IMG/VR virus record: IMGVR_UViG_3300042335_000790
Coordinates: 1 to 48,911 of that record
Reading direction: 5' to 3' (one strand)
From: a virus
Length of the DNA stretch: 48,911 bases
Part shown: positions 21,537 to 29,831 of the stretch, one piece after another
Layout: each line of letters begins with the position of its first letter
Position numbering within the stretch: position 1 is the stretch's first letter
Position numbers and translations under genes: made by a program
The notes under the pieces: generated by a model
Told to the model about the DNA's origin: nothing
What the model saw: only the letters and a program-made list of their open reading frames with translations
The model's database searches: none

Positions 21537-22730
21537 ATGGCCAAGGCGAAATCAAAGAATGAGGATTCGGTCCTGGATGAAATCCTCAATTCCACCGGAG
21601 GCGAGACACTCCGCCATGCCGGTCAAGTACCGTATTATGTGGACACCGGCAATCTAGCGATCAACTTCGCCTGTAGCGGAAAGTTTATGAAGGGCGGATT
21701 CCCCGGCGGCAGGATCATAGAGGCCTTTGGCCCCGAGGCGTCCGGAAAGTCGCTTCTTGGTTATTGTTTCCTGGGAGCGATACAAAAGCAGGGTGGAATC
21801 GCCGTGCTCCTTGATTGCGAGAGGTCAAGCGGCAGCGATTTCGCGGAGCGGTGTGGTCACGTTGATCCCGACAAGCTACTTGTTTTTGACCCCGTGACGC
21901 TCCAGCAGGTGGAGAAGAAGATTCTTGCCGTCGTCAAGGCGATCCGGGCCAAGTTCCCCAAGAAGCCCATCGGGATCGTCTGGGACAGCATCGGCGTCAA
22001 CCCGACCGACAGGGAATGGAGCGAGGTGGAACTCCCTGAGAATGCCACCAAGGCCCAGATTGACGCCGTGGGTAATGAGCGCCCCGGCGAGAGGGCCAAG
22101 TTCGCCAATAAGATTCTCCGCAGCCTCAATCCTTTTCTCAACGACAACGACGCCACCCTGTATGTGATCAATCAGGTTAGGAAGAAGATCGGCGTAATTT
22201 ACGGCAACGACGAGACCACCAGCGGTGGCGGCGAGGCCCTTAAGTTCTACGCCTCGCTCAGGTTCAGGACAGGAGCTCCCAAGGCCTTCCAAGACAAGAA
22301 CACCAAGCTCTCCCTCGGGGTCAACATGACCATCGTCAATAAGAAAAACAGGCACTTCACGCCCGGCGTGAAGATTGAGAATGTGCCTCTTTTCTTTGAA
22401 TCGGGCATTAATCCGCTCGGGGGTCTTATGGATGCCCTTTTGATGGCCAAGAGGGTGGAGCCCGCCAAGGGGGCCGGAAAATACACGGTGCTTTCCCCGT
22501 GGAACGGGGGCGACGAAGAAGCGGTTTTCCAGCAGTCCAAGTCCTCTCCTTTTGACGCGGACATTCTCATGAAATATCCGCTTCTGGTGGACGCCGAAAG
22601 TTCCGACGAGGTGAAGGAATACATCAAGGAGTGGTCGGACGCCATAGCACTGACCACCAGCGACAGCGTCGAGCAGATCGCGACCGAACAGGACGTCGGT
22701 CACCTCCTCGGGAGCAAGGGAGATGATTAA
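21537..22730 (+). CDS. uvsX: UvsX/RecA-family recombinase
   Basis: A 397-residue strand-exchange ATPase. Walker A is GPEASGKS (residues 65-72), Walker B is IGIVWDSIGV, and the L2-like region with ATLYVINQVRKKIGVIYGNDETTSGGGEALKFYASLRFR is the conserved RecA-core C-terminal part. It pairs homologous DNA and starts recombination-dependent replication with the SSB and UvsY-like protein. The start is the ATG after AAAAAAAGGAAC; the open frame extends back through the terminator hairpin without meaning. The C-terminal residues 330-397 are charged. It overlaps the next small gene by eight bases. Confidence 0.92.
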   Translation: MAKAKSKNEDSVLDEILNSTGGETLRHAGQVPYYVDTGNLAINFACSGKFMKGGFPGGRIIEAFGPEASGKSLLGYCFLGAIQKQGGIAVLLDCERSSGSDFAERCGHVDPDKLLVFDPVTLQQVEKKILAVVKAIRAKFPKKPIGIVWDSIGVNPTDREWSEVELPENATKAQIDAVGNERPGERAKFANKILRSLNPFLNDNDATLYVINQVRKKIGVIYGNDETTSGGGEALKFYASLRFRTGAPKAFQDKNTKLSLGVNMTIVNKKNRHFTPGVKIENVPLFFESGINPLGGLMDALLMAKRVEPAKGAGKYTVLSPWNGGDEEAVFQQSKSSPFDADILMKYPLLVDAESSDEVKEYIKEWSDAIALTTSDSVEQIATEQDVGHLLGSKGDD

Positions 22731-22938
22731 GATCAAGATTGATTTGAGCGACGACCAGGTTGATCAGATAGTGTTGGAAGAGATCAGAAGGCACTCCGAA
22801 CTTCTGAAATCCAATATTGCTTCTCTCAAAAGAAAGAGAAGGCGCGAGAAGTACGAGCAGGAAGATTTGGACAGGTTCATTGAAGTGCATGCCGCGATGA
22901 AGGTTATCATCGGCTACTACGGCAGCCACATCAGTTGA
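22723..22938 (+). CDS. small helical protein, 71 aa
   Basis: Not recognised. The N-terminal strand MIKIKIDLSDDQVDQIV and two charged helices with KRKRRREKYEQED. It overlaps the end of uvsX by eight bases and has GGGAG just upstream, so it is translationally coupled and possibly works with recombination. It overlaps a convergent gene by eight bases at its end. Confidence 0.65.
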   Translation: MIKIKIDLSDDQVDQIVLEEIRRHSELLKSNIASLKRKRRREKYEQEDLDRFIEVHAAMKVIIGYYGSHIS

Positions 22939-23167
22939 TCTTCTTGGCTTCTAAAATTTTGAACTCAACCCTGCGACCTTTGTAGTTCTTGTCGCAGAGG
23001 GCCGGAACGAGTTTGGCAAGGTCAAGGACCTCGGTTTTATTTATGTCGGCCTTGACCACGAACATTTTCGCGCTGAACGCCCGGCAGTATTCCTTCAACT
23101 GTTTGTGATTGCTCACGAGCGTGAAGAATCTTTTTTTGTCGCTCGTCTCCAGCAGCAGACATTTCAT
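22931..23167 (-). CDS. small hypothetical protein, 78 aa
   Basis: Not recognised. A compact alpha/beta protein (MKCLLLETSDKKRFFTLVSN, then KMFVVKADINKTEVLDLAKL). A good AGGAG site lies nine bases before the ATG, and codon use is like the neighbours, so it is probably real. It is on the opposite strand to both neighbours. Confidence 0.65.
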   Translation of the reverse strand: MKCLLLETSDKKRFFTLVSNHKQLKEYCRAFSAKMFVVKADINKTEVLDLAKLVPALCDKNYKGRRVEFKILEAKKIN

Positions 23168-23313
23168 TTGTTTTCTCCTATTTTGTTGATCATATCATTT
23201 TTTGATGTGATCGTCAAGGAATTTTTCCAAATTACATTCATGTTTTTGGATTTTGGACAAAGCATCTCATTTATTGTCGTTGTCAAGGATAAATAAAGGT
23301 CAGAGGGAATGGC
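23168..23313. promoter_or_regulatory. AT-rich divergent intergenic region
   Basis: About 145 bases separate two divergent small genes. The sequence is AT-rich and contains GATAAATAAAG 21 bases before the plus-strand ATG, similar to a T4-type late promoter core (TATAAATA). No clear sigma70 pair is seen. Promoters for both directions presumably lie here. Confidence 0.35.
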
Positions 23314-23763
23314 ATGTCAAAATTTGATCGTAAGGTTGAAATCATGCGGAATATGGCCATTGATCTCGTGCCTTACAATTTTCCCATGGGCCCGGTTGAG
23401 CTTGAATACCACATTTCGCCGTTGAAAAAAACCGAGGTGGAGGTTGACGGCTACACGGTCGTTTTTCATCTGAACAGGGCTTCCTACAAGGACCATTATT
23501 TAGAGACTTTTCAAGTCTACAACAAATATGCACCCTTTCTGCCTTTTTGTCTCGTGACCAAACTCGCCAAAAAGGTACTGGGAGGACATTTTCTTTCGCT
23601 TGTGGAATTCTATCAGGATGACCACAAAATTTATTGCTGGAGCGTGTGTCTTGATGACCGCGGCAGGCCGATTTCTTCTCCCATAAAAGAACAATCCAAG
23701 CCTAGGGTGTTTGAAGGATTTGAATACATGTACATGACCCCGGAGCAACTAAATTTGTATTGA
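23314..23763 (+). CDS. hypothetical protein, 149 aa
   Basis: Not recognised. An aromatic-rich soluble protein (many Tyr, Phe) with alternating strands (EVEVDGYTVVFHLNRASYKDHYLETFQVY). It has a Cys-containing centre, no signal peptide and no membrane segment. It is first in a run of three small plus-strand genes. Confidence 0.65.
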   Translation: MSKFDRKVEIMRNMAIDLVPYNFPMGPVELEYHISPLKKTEVEVDGYTVVFHLNRASYKDHYLETFQVYNKYAPFLPFCLVTKLAKKVLGGHFLSLVEFYQDDHKIYCWSVCLDDRGRPISSPIKEQSKPRVFEGFEYMYMTPEQLNLY

Positions 23764-23803
23764 TTTGATTGGAATCTTTTCTTGATGATACGGAGGGCAA
23801 CCT

Positions 23804-24109
23804 ATGAAGATCGCGAGCAAGAGCAAGGTTCAACAAATTTTCATGGAGCATCTCATGAGGGATGGGGCCGTGGAACTGGCCCTTCCTAATGGAATGGTTC
23901 TTGAGGTGGGCGTCACTCAAGAAAACAGATACGGGGATCTGGAGATAATGCCGGACTACTGCTGGGTCATAGCATCCCAGAAGAACAGATCGGTCAGCAT
24001 AGATCGCTACAATCTCGGCCTTCGTTATTCCGGAGACAGGGAGATTGTTTGCGAGCACTCCACCATGTCTCCGGACGGAACGAACATAAAGATATTGGAC
24101 GTCATCTGA
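23804..24109 (+). CDS. hypothetical protein, 101 aa
   Basis: Not recognised. A helix (SKSKVQQIFMEHLMRDG) followed by a mostly beta domain. GGAGG lies 11 bases before the ATG. Codon use fits the neighbours. Nothing indicates function. Confidence 0.65.
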   Translation: MKIASKSKVQQIFMEHLMRDGAVELALPNGMVLEVGVTQENRYGDLEIMPDYCWVIASQKNRSVSIDRYNLGLRYSGDREIVCEHSTMSPDGTNIKILDVI

Positions 24110-24117
24110 AACTGATA

Positions 24118-24146
24118 TTGACCAGTCTCAATTTGTCTAATAAAAT
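24118..24146 (+). promoter_or_regulatory. sigma70-like promoter
   Basis: TTGACC, 17-base spacer, TAAAAT, in the gap before the 94-aa gene and 46 bases upstream of its first ATG. Both boxes are near consensus. With the terminator after that gene this makes it a one-gene transcription unit. Confidence 0.6.
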
Positions 24147-24191
24147 ATACCCAGTTCTACGGACTGTTGTTGTCCGTGATTTCGTTGATTC

Positions 24192-24476
24192 ATGGAGTTT
24201 TTTATGGCAAAGGCCGTTAAGTTGGGAAAGTCCGAAGCAGGTTTGATAAAGCAGTATTGTTCTCGTGTTTCCGACGAGGATTTGATGAATCTCGCTCAAC
24301 TCCTCCCACAGACCATCGCGTTTGACAGGTCCGTGGCGTGTGCCATCGTCCAGAAGGACAAGGAAGTTGACAGGTGGCTGTCGCAGGCGTCTGGTTCCGA
24401 GGATTTTTTCGCGAAGATTGACGGAATAGGCGAGCACGCCGTTGCCGAATTGGAAGTCAGGGCGAAGAAGAAATAG
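24192..24476 (+). CDS. small protein, 94 aa, possibly DNA-binding
   Basis: Not recognised as a family. A helical protein whose C-terminal segment ...FFAKIDGIGEHAVAELEVRAKKK contains an IDGIGEHAV element reminiscent of a helix-hairpin-helix (hxGhGxxxh) turn, ending in a basic tail. A second start is at 24204 (MAKAVKLGKSE). Flanked by its own promoter and a strong terminator, it is likely expressed at high level. Confidence 0.65.
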   Translation: MEFFMAKAVKLGKSEAGLIKQYCSRVSDEDLMNLAQLLPQTIAFDRSVACAIVQKDKEVDRWLSQASGSEDFFAKIDGIGEHAVAELEVRAKKK

Positions 24477-24493
24477 GTTCGGGGGGGAAGGGA

Positions 24494-24532
24494 GACCCGC
24501 CGCCGGTTTTTGCCGGCGGCGGGTCGTTTTTT
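24494..24532 (+). terminator. strong intrinsic terminator abutting the helicase ATG
   Basis: GACCCGCCGCCGG and its exact complement (13 bp) with a six-base loop, then G and six T. It is the most classical rho-independent terminator in the window. The T-run ends at the base before the start codon of the Hel308-like gene, leaving no space for a ribosome-binding site. Confidence 0.93.
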
Positions 24533-26554
24533 ATGTCAATAATACATCTGAAAGATCAGCCGGAACTCGTGTCCACGTCCTCTTTTGAGTACGGGCAGTA
24601 TCCGTTTGAGCAATTCAACCAGGTGCAGAGCAGGGTCTTTGAGGTCCATGGCAACAATTGCAATTGCGTGATCGCGGCTCCTACGGGCGTGGGCAAGACT
24701 ATATGTGCCGAGATGTTCATGGCCCACGAGGTCAAATCCAGAGGCGGAAAAGCCATATATCTCGCTCCGCTAAGGGCTTTGGCCAAGGAGAAGATTGACG
24801 ATTGGACGTCTGATAATTCAATCTTTGCTGGCTGCAAGATTTCCATCTGCACGGGCGACTACAGGCTCACCGAGGCCCGTCACAAGGAGATGGAAGAGGC
24901 CGACATCATCATCATGACATCGGAGATGCTCAACTCCAGATGCAGGAACATGCAGTCCGAGAAGAATGATTTTCTTAAGGATTGCGGAACCATCGTCGTG
25001 GACGAGTCCCATTTGCTGACTGTTCCCGGACGTGGAGATCACCTTGAGGTGGGGCTGATGAAGTTCTCTAGGATTGCACGCGACCCCCGGATCGTATTTC
25101 TTTCGGCGACGATGCCCAACGTGGATCAAATTGCAAGTTGGGTCGGATGCAGCATTGTCCGCAAGGACACTTATCTGATCACGTCCGACTACAGGCCGTG
25201 TCCTCTGGATATACATTACGAAGAATACGAGTCTTCCGGAACCTACGACATGACCGAGGAGTACAAGGTCTCCAAGGTCGTTGACCTCGTCAAAGAGTAC
25301 AAGGGGGACAAATTTCTGGTTTTCGTGCACGCCAAGGCCACCGGCGAGAGGGTGCGAAAGGCCTTGGAGGAAAGAAATGTCAAGTGCGAATTCCACAGCG
25401 CCGATTTGGAAAAGGAAAAAAGGCACGATGTGGAAAAAAGGTTCAAGCATGGCGATCTGAGAGTCTTGATCGCTACGAGCACGGTTGCTTGGGGGTGTAA
25501 TTTACCCGCTCGCCGAGTTGTAATAGCGGGCGTACACCGGGGCATGACGGAAGTAGAGACCTACGACATATTCCAGATGGCGGGCCGCGCGGGTCGGCCG
25601 GGTTTTGATCCGAGGGGCGACGTGCACATCCTCCTTCCGGAAGGCAATTCCGATCATCACATTGATCGTCTCTCGCGTCCAAAGAACATTGAATCTCAAT
25701 TGTTGAGCCACGCCGGCAGGATAGACGATCCGCACTATAAGACTTTGGCCTTTCACATCGTCAGCGAGATTCACCACGGCGAAATATCAACAAAGGACGA
25801 CGTACACCATTGGTATGAAAAATCTCTGGCTCACTTCCAATACAAGGATTTGGACGAAACCATCGTTGATAAGACCATAGATCTTCTCATGAGGGTCGGA
25901 GCCATAAAGGAATTGGATGGCAAGTACGAGGTGACCTCCGTCGGCAAGGTCTCCAGCATGCTCTACTACAGTCCCTTTGACGTTGCCGACCTCAGGAGGA
26001 ATTTTAAGTTTCTTTTCTCCAACAATCTTCAGGGCAATGACATGGCCTTGTCTCTCGCCCTTGGCAATGTTGATTCAATAAGAAACGGTTTTGTGACGAG
26101 GGCAGAGAAGGACGAGATGGAAGACTTTGCCGCACGCGTCCAGCGAGCCTACGGCGGCAATTATATGGAATCTTCTATCAAGGGCGCTTACGTCTACAAC
26201 TGTCTTTTGAATGGACTTAATTTGGGTCCATTCGCAGCCATGGCCAGGGGGCTTCAGTTGGATTACGAAAGGCTTTCCACGGTGTTGAACATGCTTGATT
26301 CCATGGCCGCCAAATGGAACAAGAGGGATTACTTCAGAGATGTTGAGTTGAGGGTCGCATACGGCGTGAGGCCCGAACTCGTGGAGTTGTGTCGGCTTCC
26401 TGGAATTGGCCGGGTCAGGGCAGAACGTTTGAATGCGGCTGGTTTCAAGAGACCAGGAGACCTTTTGAAGAATCCGGTCTTGGTGAAGAAAATACTCAAC
26501 ATGAAGGAAGAGAAGGTGTTGGAGATATTAAAATCCATCAGGAGCGTTTCTTAG
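24533..26554 (+). CDS. Hel308/Ski2-like superfamily 2 DNA helicase
   Basis: A 673-residue SF2 helicase. A Q-motif-like FNQVQSRVF precedes Walker A APTGVGKT (residues 49-56). Motif Ia is LAPLRALAKEK, motif II is DESH (157-160), motif III is FLSATMPN, and motif VI is QMAGRAGRPGFD, the order typical of Ski2/Hel308. After the RecA domains come winged-helix and ratchet-like regions, and the C-terminal helix-hairpin-helix LCRLPGIGRVRAERLNAAG matches the Hel308 domain V. Hel308 remodels stalled forks in archaea and eukaryotes (HELQ); phage versions are uncommon. No Shine-Dalgarno is possible because the upstream terminator touches the ATG; a GTG at 24569 is a conceivable alternative start. It overlaps the convergent Cys-rich gene by 17 bases. 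Confidence 0.85.
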   Translation: MSIIHLKDQPELVSTSSFEYGQYPFEQFNQVQSRVFEVHGNNCNCVIAAPTGVGKTICAEMFMAHEVKSRGGKAIYLAPLRALAKEKIDDWTSDNSIFAGCKISICTGDYRLTEARHKEMEEADIIIMTSEMLNSRCRNMQSEKNDFLKDCGTIVVDESHLLTVPGRGDHLEVGLMKFSRIARDPRIVFLSATMPNVDQIASWVGCSIVRKDTYLITSDYRPCPLDIHYEEYESSGTYDMTEEYKVSKVVDLVKEYKGDKFLVFVHAKATGERVRKALEERNVKCEFHSADLEKEKRHDVEKRFKHGDLRVLIATSTVAWGCNLPARRVVIAGVHRGMTEVETYDIFQMAGRAGRPGFDPRGDVHILLPEGNSDHHIDRLSRPKNIESQLLSHAGRIDDPHYKTLAFHIVSEIHHGEISTKDDVHHWYEKSLAHFQYKDLDETIVDKTIDLLMRVGAIKELDGKYEVTSVGKVSSMLYYSPFDVADLRRNFKFLFSNNLQGNDMALSLALGNVDSIRNGFVTRAEKDEMEDFAARVQRAYGGNYMESSIKGAYVYNCLLNGLNLGPFAAMARGLQLDYERLSTVLNMLDSMAAKWNKRDYFRDVELRVAYGVRPELVELCRLPGIGRVRAERLNAAGFKRPGDLLKNPVLVKKILNMKEEKVLEILKSIRSVS

Positions 26555-27314
26555 TTCTTTTTCCTCTCACTCTTTCGGCTGCGAATTTTACCTTCCTCAG
26601 TAGCGCCTCCTTATTCAGTGTTATGGTCTTTCTGTCTTTATTGCTTTTTTGAATCCATATGGCTGGGGCTTGATAATTGCAGTCTCTTTGTGTTTCGCAA
26701 CACTTGAAGTTTCCTAGTAGTGATATCACTTCTACTTCTATTAAATCTCCATCTTCTACATCCGTTGCGTCCATAGAGCCATTTAGAAGCGTCGTCACTT
26801 GGCACAATCCAATGGCATCTGGATCAATGCAATTCTGAAATATGCTCCCGTCAACAGGCAAGCCGGGATATGTGGCTTTTACTGTTCCTTTTCCGACCGA
26901 TTCTATGCCGCCCGAAGCCAAGTACAAGCAACACCCGTCTGTTGTCAAGTCAACTTTTACTTGTGCACATTCACAAGAGGATGAACTTGAAGAACTGCTG
27001 CTTGGGATTGACGGTATCAGGCCGCTTTCCGCGAACGTGAATCCGTTTGCCGAAAGAGTGTTCTTGGAGAAGGACGGTATTTCGAGGGGATATTTCTTTT
27101 TATTTTTCTTCTTTTTCTTGAATTTTAGTCCATTGAAGTTATAACCGTTGAACTCGCAGTCACAATTACATCCGCAATCAAAATACAAACTGATGCTTTC
27201 GCAGCAATTGTCCGGGGGACAAAGATTGCCGCAGCAGTCCACGAAACATTGTTGTTTGGGATTGGTGGCCTTGGCCGGTTGCCCTCTCTTGAACGGTCCG
27301 CAGCAGTTTCCCAT
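26538..27314 (-). CDS. Cys-rich protein with poly-Ser linker, 258 aa
   Basis: Not recognised. The N-terminal 55 residues carry twelve or more Cys in CC and CxC pairs (metal binding or disulfides possible). A Lys-rich KKKKKNKKK stretch follows near 70, then a nine-Ser run (about 105-115) with a CEC pair, and a C-terminal beta-rich domain. The Ser-run/Cys style is shared with the 1678-residue LamG protein, suggesting a virion-associated role (inference). Start directly follows the stop of the upstream gene. Confidence 0.65.
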   Translation of the reverse strand: MGNCCGPFKRGQPAKATNPKQQCFVDCCGNLCPPDNCCESISLYFDCGCNCDCEFNGYNFNGLKFKKKKKNKKKYPLEIPSFSKNTLSANGFTFAESGLIPSIPSSSSSSSSSCECAQVKVDLTTDGCCLYLASGGIESVGKGTVKATYPGLPVDGSIFQNCIDPDAIGLCQVTTLLNGSMDATDVEDGDLIEVEVISLLGNFKCCETQRDCNYQAPAIWIQKSNKDRKTITLNKEALLRKVKFAAERVRGKRTKKRS

Positions 27315-27566
27315 CTACCTCCCAAAGAACCCCTCGGGGTACTCTATTTTCACTATGCCGTCCTTGTCGGTTTTTTCTCCTGTATTCGGGTCTTCCACCC
27401 ACCATCTCACCTGTTGGACGGGTATTCCGAGTTCATCCATGTGGCAACTGTCGTCAGGGTCTACCGGCATATGGTGTTTCTGCCCGTCTACGAGTATTAC
27501 CACTCCGCAGGTCTGGCTGGACCTGTCATAAAGCAGACAATTTCCACACTTGGCTTCCTTGGACAT
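27315..27566 (-). CDS. small Cys-containing protein, 83 aa
   Basis: Not recognised by name. KCGNCLLYDRSSQTCGVV and a later DDSC give a four-Cys set that could hold a metal ion. The rest (VRWWVEDPNTGEKTDKDGIVKI) is strand-rich. It is the promoter-proximal gene of a two-gene minus-strand unit with the Cys-rich 258-aa gene, adjoining it without a gap. Confidence 0.65.
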   Translation of the reverse strand: MSKEAKCGNCLLYDRSSQTCGVVILVDGQKHHMPVDPDDSCHMDELGIPVQQVRWWVEDPNTGEKTDKDGIVKIEYPEGFFGR

Positions 27567-27586
27567 TTTTTCACTTGTATCTAGGA

Positions 27587-27614
27587 TTGAAAAATCAAAC
27601 TAAAGTAGTATAAT
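27587..27614 (+). promoter_or_regulatory. sigma70-like promoter of the dNMP kinase gene
   Basis: TTGAAA, 16-base spacer and a perfect TATAAT, 22 bases before the kinase ATG. This is the best -10 box seen in the window. Confidence 0.75.
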
Positions 27615-27636
27615 AACGATTCAAAAGGGTTAAAAA

Positions 27637-28236
27637 ATGAAACTTATAGGCTGTGCGGGTCAGGCGAGGAATGGCAAGGATGTCACGGCGGACCACCTCG
27701 CTCGCAAACTGGGGTGGAATAGGGGTGCTTTTGCCTCAAATGTAAAGCGCATATTCTGTGACGCATTCGGGGTGGATTATGAGTTTATAGAGCACTGGAA
27801 GACCGTTCCCAACGCCCCCGAAGACTTCCAGATGGCAGTGAGGAACGCCCTTCAATTTATAGGGGATGGATTCCGCCAGATCAAGGGCGAGGTGTGGATT
27901 GACATGCTTTTGCGGGATGAGCCTGATTCGCTAATAATATCGGACATCAGATATGTCAATGAATTGAGGGCGGTCAGAAAGAGGGGTGGCGTGAATGTAT
28001 TGATTTACCGGCCCGGCTTCATGAACGACGACCCGAATGATTCGGAAGCGGTCATGCGCAGGTTTGCGACTCATTTTTTGAAGATGGGACGCGAGGGGTC
28101 GGTGAGCTCCAGCGGGGACTACGGCCTTGTGGATTTCTTTATTGTGAACGACGGTTCCGTTGACGACCTTTTCGCGAAGATAGACGATCTGGTTGTCCCT
28201 CACCTGTCGCTATTGTCTCAGGCCACGCTCGTCTGA
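27637..28236 (+). CDS. deoxynucleoside monophosphate kinase
   Basis: A 199-residue P-loop kinase of the T4 gp1 type. The loop is GQARNGKD (residues 7-14, Asp in place of the usual Ser/Thr, as in T4 gp1), followed by VTADHLARKLG. A WIDMLLRDEPDSLIISDIRYVNEL segment holds the DxR nucleotide-binding element. It makes dNDPs from dNMPs using ATP, feeding replication. It has its own promoter. Its last 98 bases overlap a convergent gene. Confidence 0.85.
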   Translation: MKLIGCAGQARNGKDVTADHLARKLGWNRGAFASNVKRIFCDAFGVDYEFIEHWKTVPNAPEDFQMAVRNALQFIGDGFRQIKGEVWIDMLLRDEPDSLIISDIRYVNELRAVRKRGGVNVLIYRPGFMNDDPNDSEAVMRRFATHFLKMGREGSVSSSGDYGLVDFFIVNDGSVDDLFAKIDDLVVPHLSLLSQATLV

Positions 28237-29026
28237 TCATCTCTTCCTTGAGCCACGACTTGAAATCAAGTCCTTCGCTGGTCTGCACTAGGCTTCTGGT
28301 TCTTGCGTCCACGGCCTTGGGTTGCAATCTTGACTTGTCTGTCGGGATGAGGATCGGCTTGTTGTAGGTGGTGCTCGGTAATTGCTGCGGCCTGAACCCG
28401 CCCGACCCCTTTAGATCGGCCAGCCTAACTTCCGAACTTCTTCCTGTTTTATGATCGTAAAGGTTGAATTCTATTTCTTCGTCTGAATCTTCCACGCCTT
28501 CTTGGTCCAATATGTCTTCCAGGCCGCCTACGAGGTTTCTTCTTTTTGTTTCGTCAAAGCCGAACAACTCAATGTTGTCGTTCCTCACTGCTATCCAGCC
28601 TTCTTTTTTCATGACGTACAATCTTGGATCAATGTTTGATTGCGGTCTTGAATGACGATGGAGACTATAATTTCCTGACATAATTACATGAAGGGCTTCT
28701 TTGTCCATGCCGCAGTTTTTTTCTATTTCATTCCATATTTCAACGTCACTCTTGTATAGTGGCATTTTTGGATTGGATGGGTCCGCTTTCGTGAACAAAT
28801 TTTTCAATATGAGTTCCAACAACCATTGAGCTGATTCTGTGGGTTCGTCTTGCAATGAGGACAACGAATTGGCGCTGATTCCCAATTCCTTCGCATAGTT
28901 ATGGATTGCCTCCAAATGCTCGGAGCAGACGTGTTCAATCGCGATCATCTCGTGATTTTTGTCGCCCGTGTCCCCGTCGGCGAAATCCACCTGTCCGTCC
29001 TGTATCCAGTATTCTCCCCGTATCAA
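28139..29026 (-). CDS. hypothetical protein, 295 aa
   Basis: Not recognised. A helical N-terminus, a middle with IDPRLYVMKKEGWIAVRNDNIELFGFDE, an acidic stretch, and near the C-terminus LDFKSWLKEEM, one copy of the short F-x-x-W-L-x-E motif shared by several genes nearby. The last 33 codons are antisense to the kinase gene and are basic and low-complexity. It overlaps the next minus-strand gene by four bases, so the two are coupled. Confidence 0.65.
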   Translation of the reverse strand: MIRGEYWIQDGQVDFADGDTGDKNHEMIAIEHVCSEHLEAIHNYAKELGISANSLSSLQDEPTESAQWLLELILKNLFTKADPSNPKMPLYKSDVEIWNEIEKNCGMDKEALHVIMSGNYSLHRHSRPQSNIDPRLYVMKKEGWIAVRNDNIELFGFDETKRRNLVGGLEDILDQEGVEDSDEEIEFNLYDHKTGRSSEVRLADLKGSGGFRPQQLPSTTYNKPILIPTDKSRLQPKAVDARTRSLVQTSEGLDFKSWLKEEMIRRAWPETIATGEGQPDRLSSRKGRQRNRRSQ

Positions 29027-29409
29027 GCCATGCCTCCCGGCTGCGGCTGGAAGTCTTGAGACAATAGTTTATCTAAGTCTTCCACTGGAACTATGAAGTT
29101 TTTCTCCTCTTCTTCTTTTTCCACCCTCACCGTTTCCCCGTCCTTGTCCTTGTATATTCTTTTCTTTATGACGGGGTCGGTGATTTTTCTCACTATCGCG
29201 TGAGTTATCTTTCCTTCGTCGTTTCTCTTGAATTTGACGATTTTGTAGGAACTTACGTTGTTGGTCACTCCTCCCATGGAGAAGAAACTGGCTATCTGCG
29301 GCTCCTTCTCAAGTTCGCTGGGGTCCAATCCGAGTTCGTCTTGGAGCGCTGAAAGATAAGGGCTTTTTTCTTCTTCTTCTAAGAACTTTCTGAACGATTT
29401 TTCGGCCAT
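29023..29409 (-). CDS. hypothetical protein with N-terminal FRKFLEEE motif, 128 aa
   Basis: Not recognised. It begins MAEKSFRKFLEEEEKSPYL, close to the T4 capsid-targeting pattern (hydrophobic-x-x-aromatic-[LI]-x-E). The rest is acidic with a small beta domain (SSYKIVKFKRNDEGKITHAIVRK). An ATG seven codons upstream is possible, but MAEKSF puts the motif at the N-terminus as in its neighbours. The name and role are unknown; a prohead-packaged protein is one possibility. Confidence 0.6.
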   Translation of the reverse strand: MAEKSFRKFLEEEEKSPYLSALQDELGLDPSELEKEPQIASFFSMGGVTNNVSSYKIVKFKRNDEGKITHAIVRKITDPVIKKRIYKDKDGETVRVEKEEEEKNFIVPVEDLDKLLSQDFQPQPGGMA

Positions 29410-29441
29410 ACACGAGATATATAGCATCACGGAGGACGAAT

Positions 29442-29831
29442 ATGAGCAGCCCGGGATTCTCGGATTTTAGGGAGTTGATGGACAAGTGGGACAATACCTC
29501 GCGGCTATTCACGGAGAGTGATTTGTGTCTCTTCTTCCGCAAGGACGATACTCTATACGGAGCGACCGAGACAGGCAGAATAACCTACGCACGAATGAAG
29601 AACCCCGAATCCAAGGAGGACGAAAACTGGAGCAAGGAGGCGACTTTCTCGGCTTATGATCTGGAAAAGTCTGCTGACGGCAAGAACACGATGTCCGTGT
29701 TCGGCAAATCTGATCTCAAGAAGATTGAGGCCATTTCTCAAGAAGATGCCGAAAAGGAGCTGGAGAAAAAAGGCAAGAAAATGCCCGCCATATCGGAAGA
29801 AGATCAGGAGCGGACCTACGGGGAGGAATGA
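29442..29831 (+). CDS. acidic hypothetical protein, 129 aa
   Basis: Not recognised. Begins MSSPGFSDFRELMDKW, a weaker version of the F-[KR]-x-x-[LM] N-terminal motif. The C-terminal third is a Lys/Glu-rich helix (QEDAEKELEKKGKKM). GGAGG lies ten bases before the ATG. First gene of a plus-strand run in which each start overlaps the previous stop. Confidence 0.65.
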   Translation: MSSPGFSDFRELMDKWDNTSRLFTESDLCLFFRKDDTLYGATETGRITYARMKNPESKEDENWSKEATFSAYDLEKSADGKNTMSVFGKSDLKKIEAISQEDAEKELEKKGKKMPAISEEDQERTYGEE

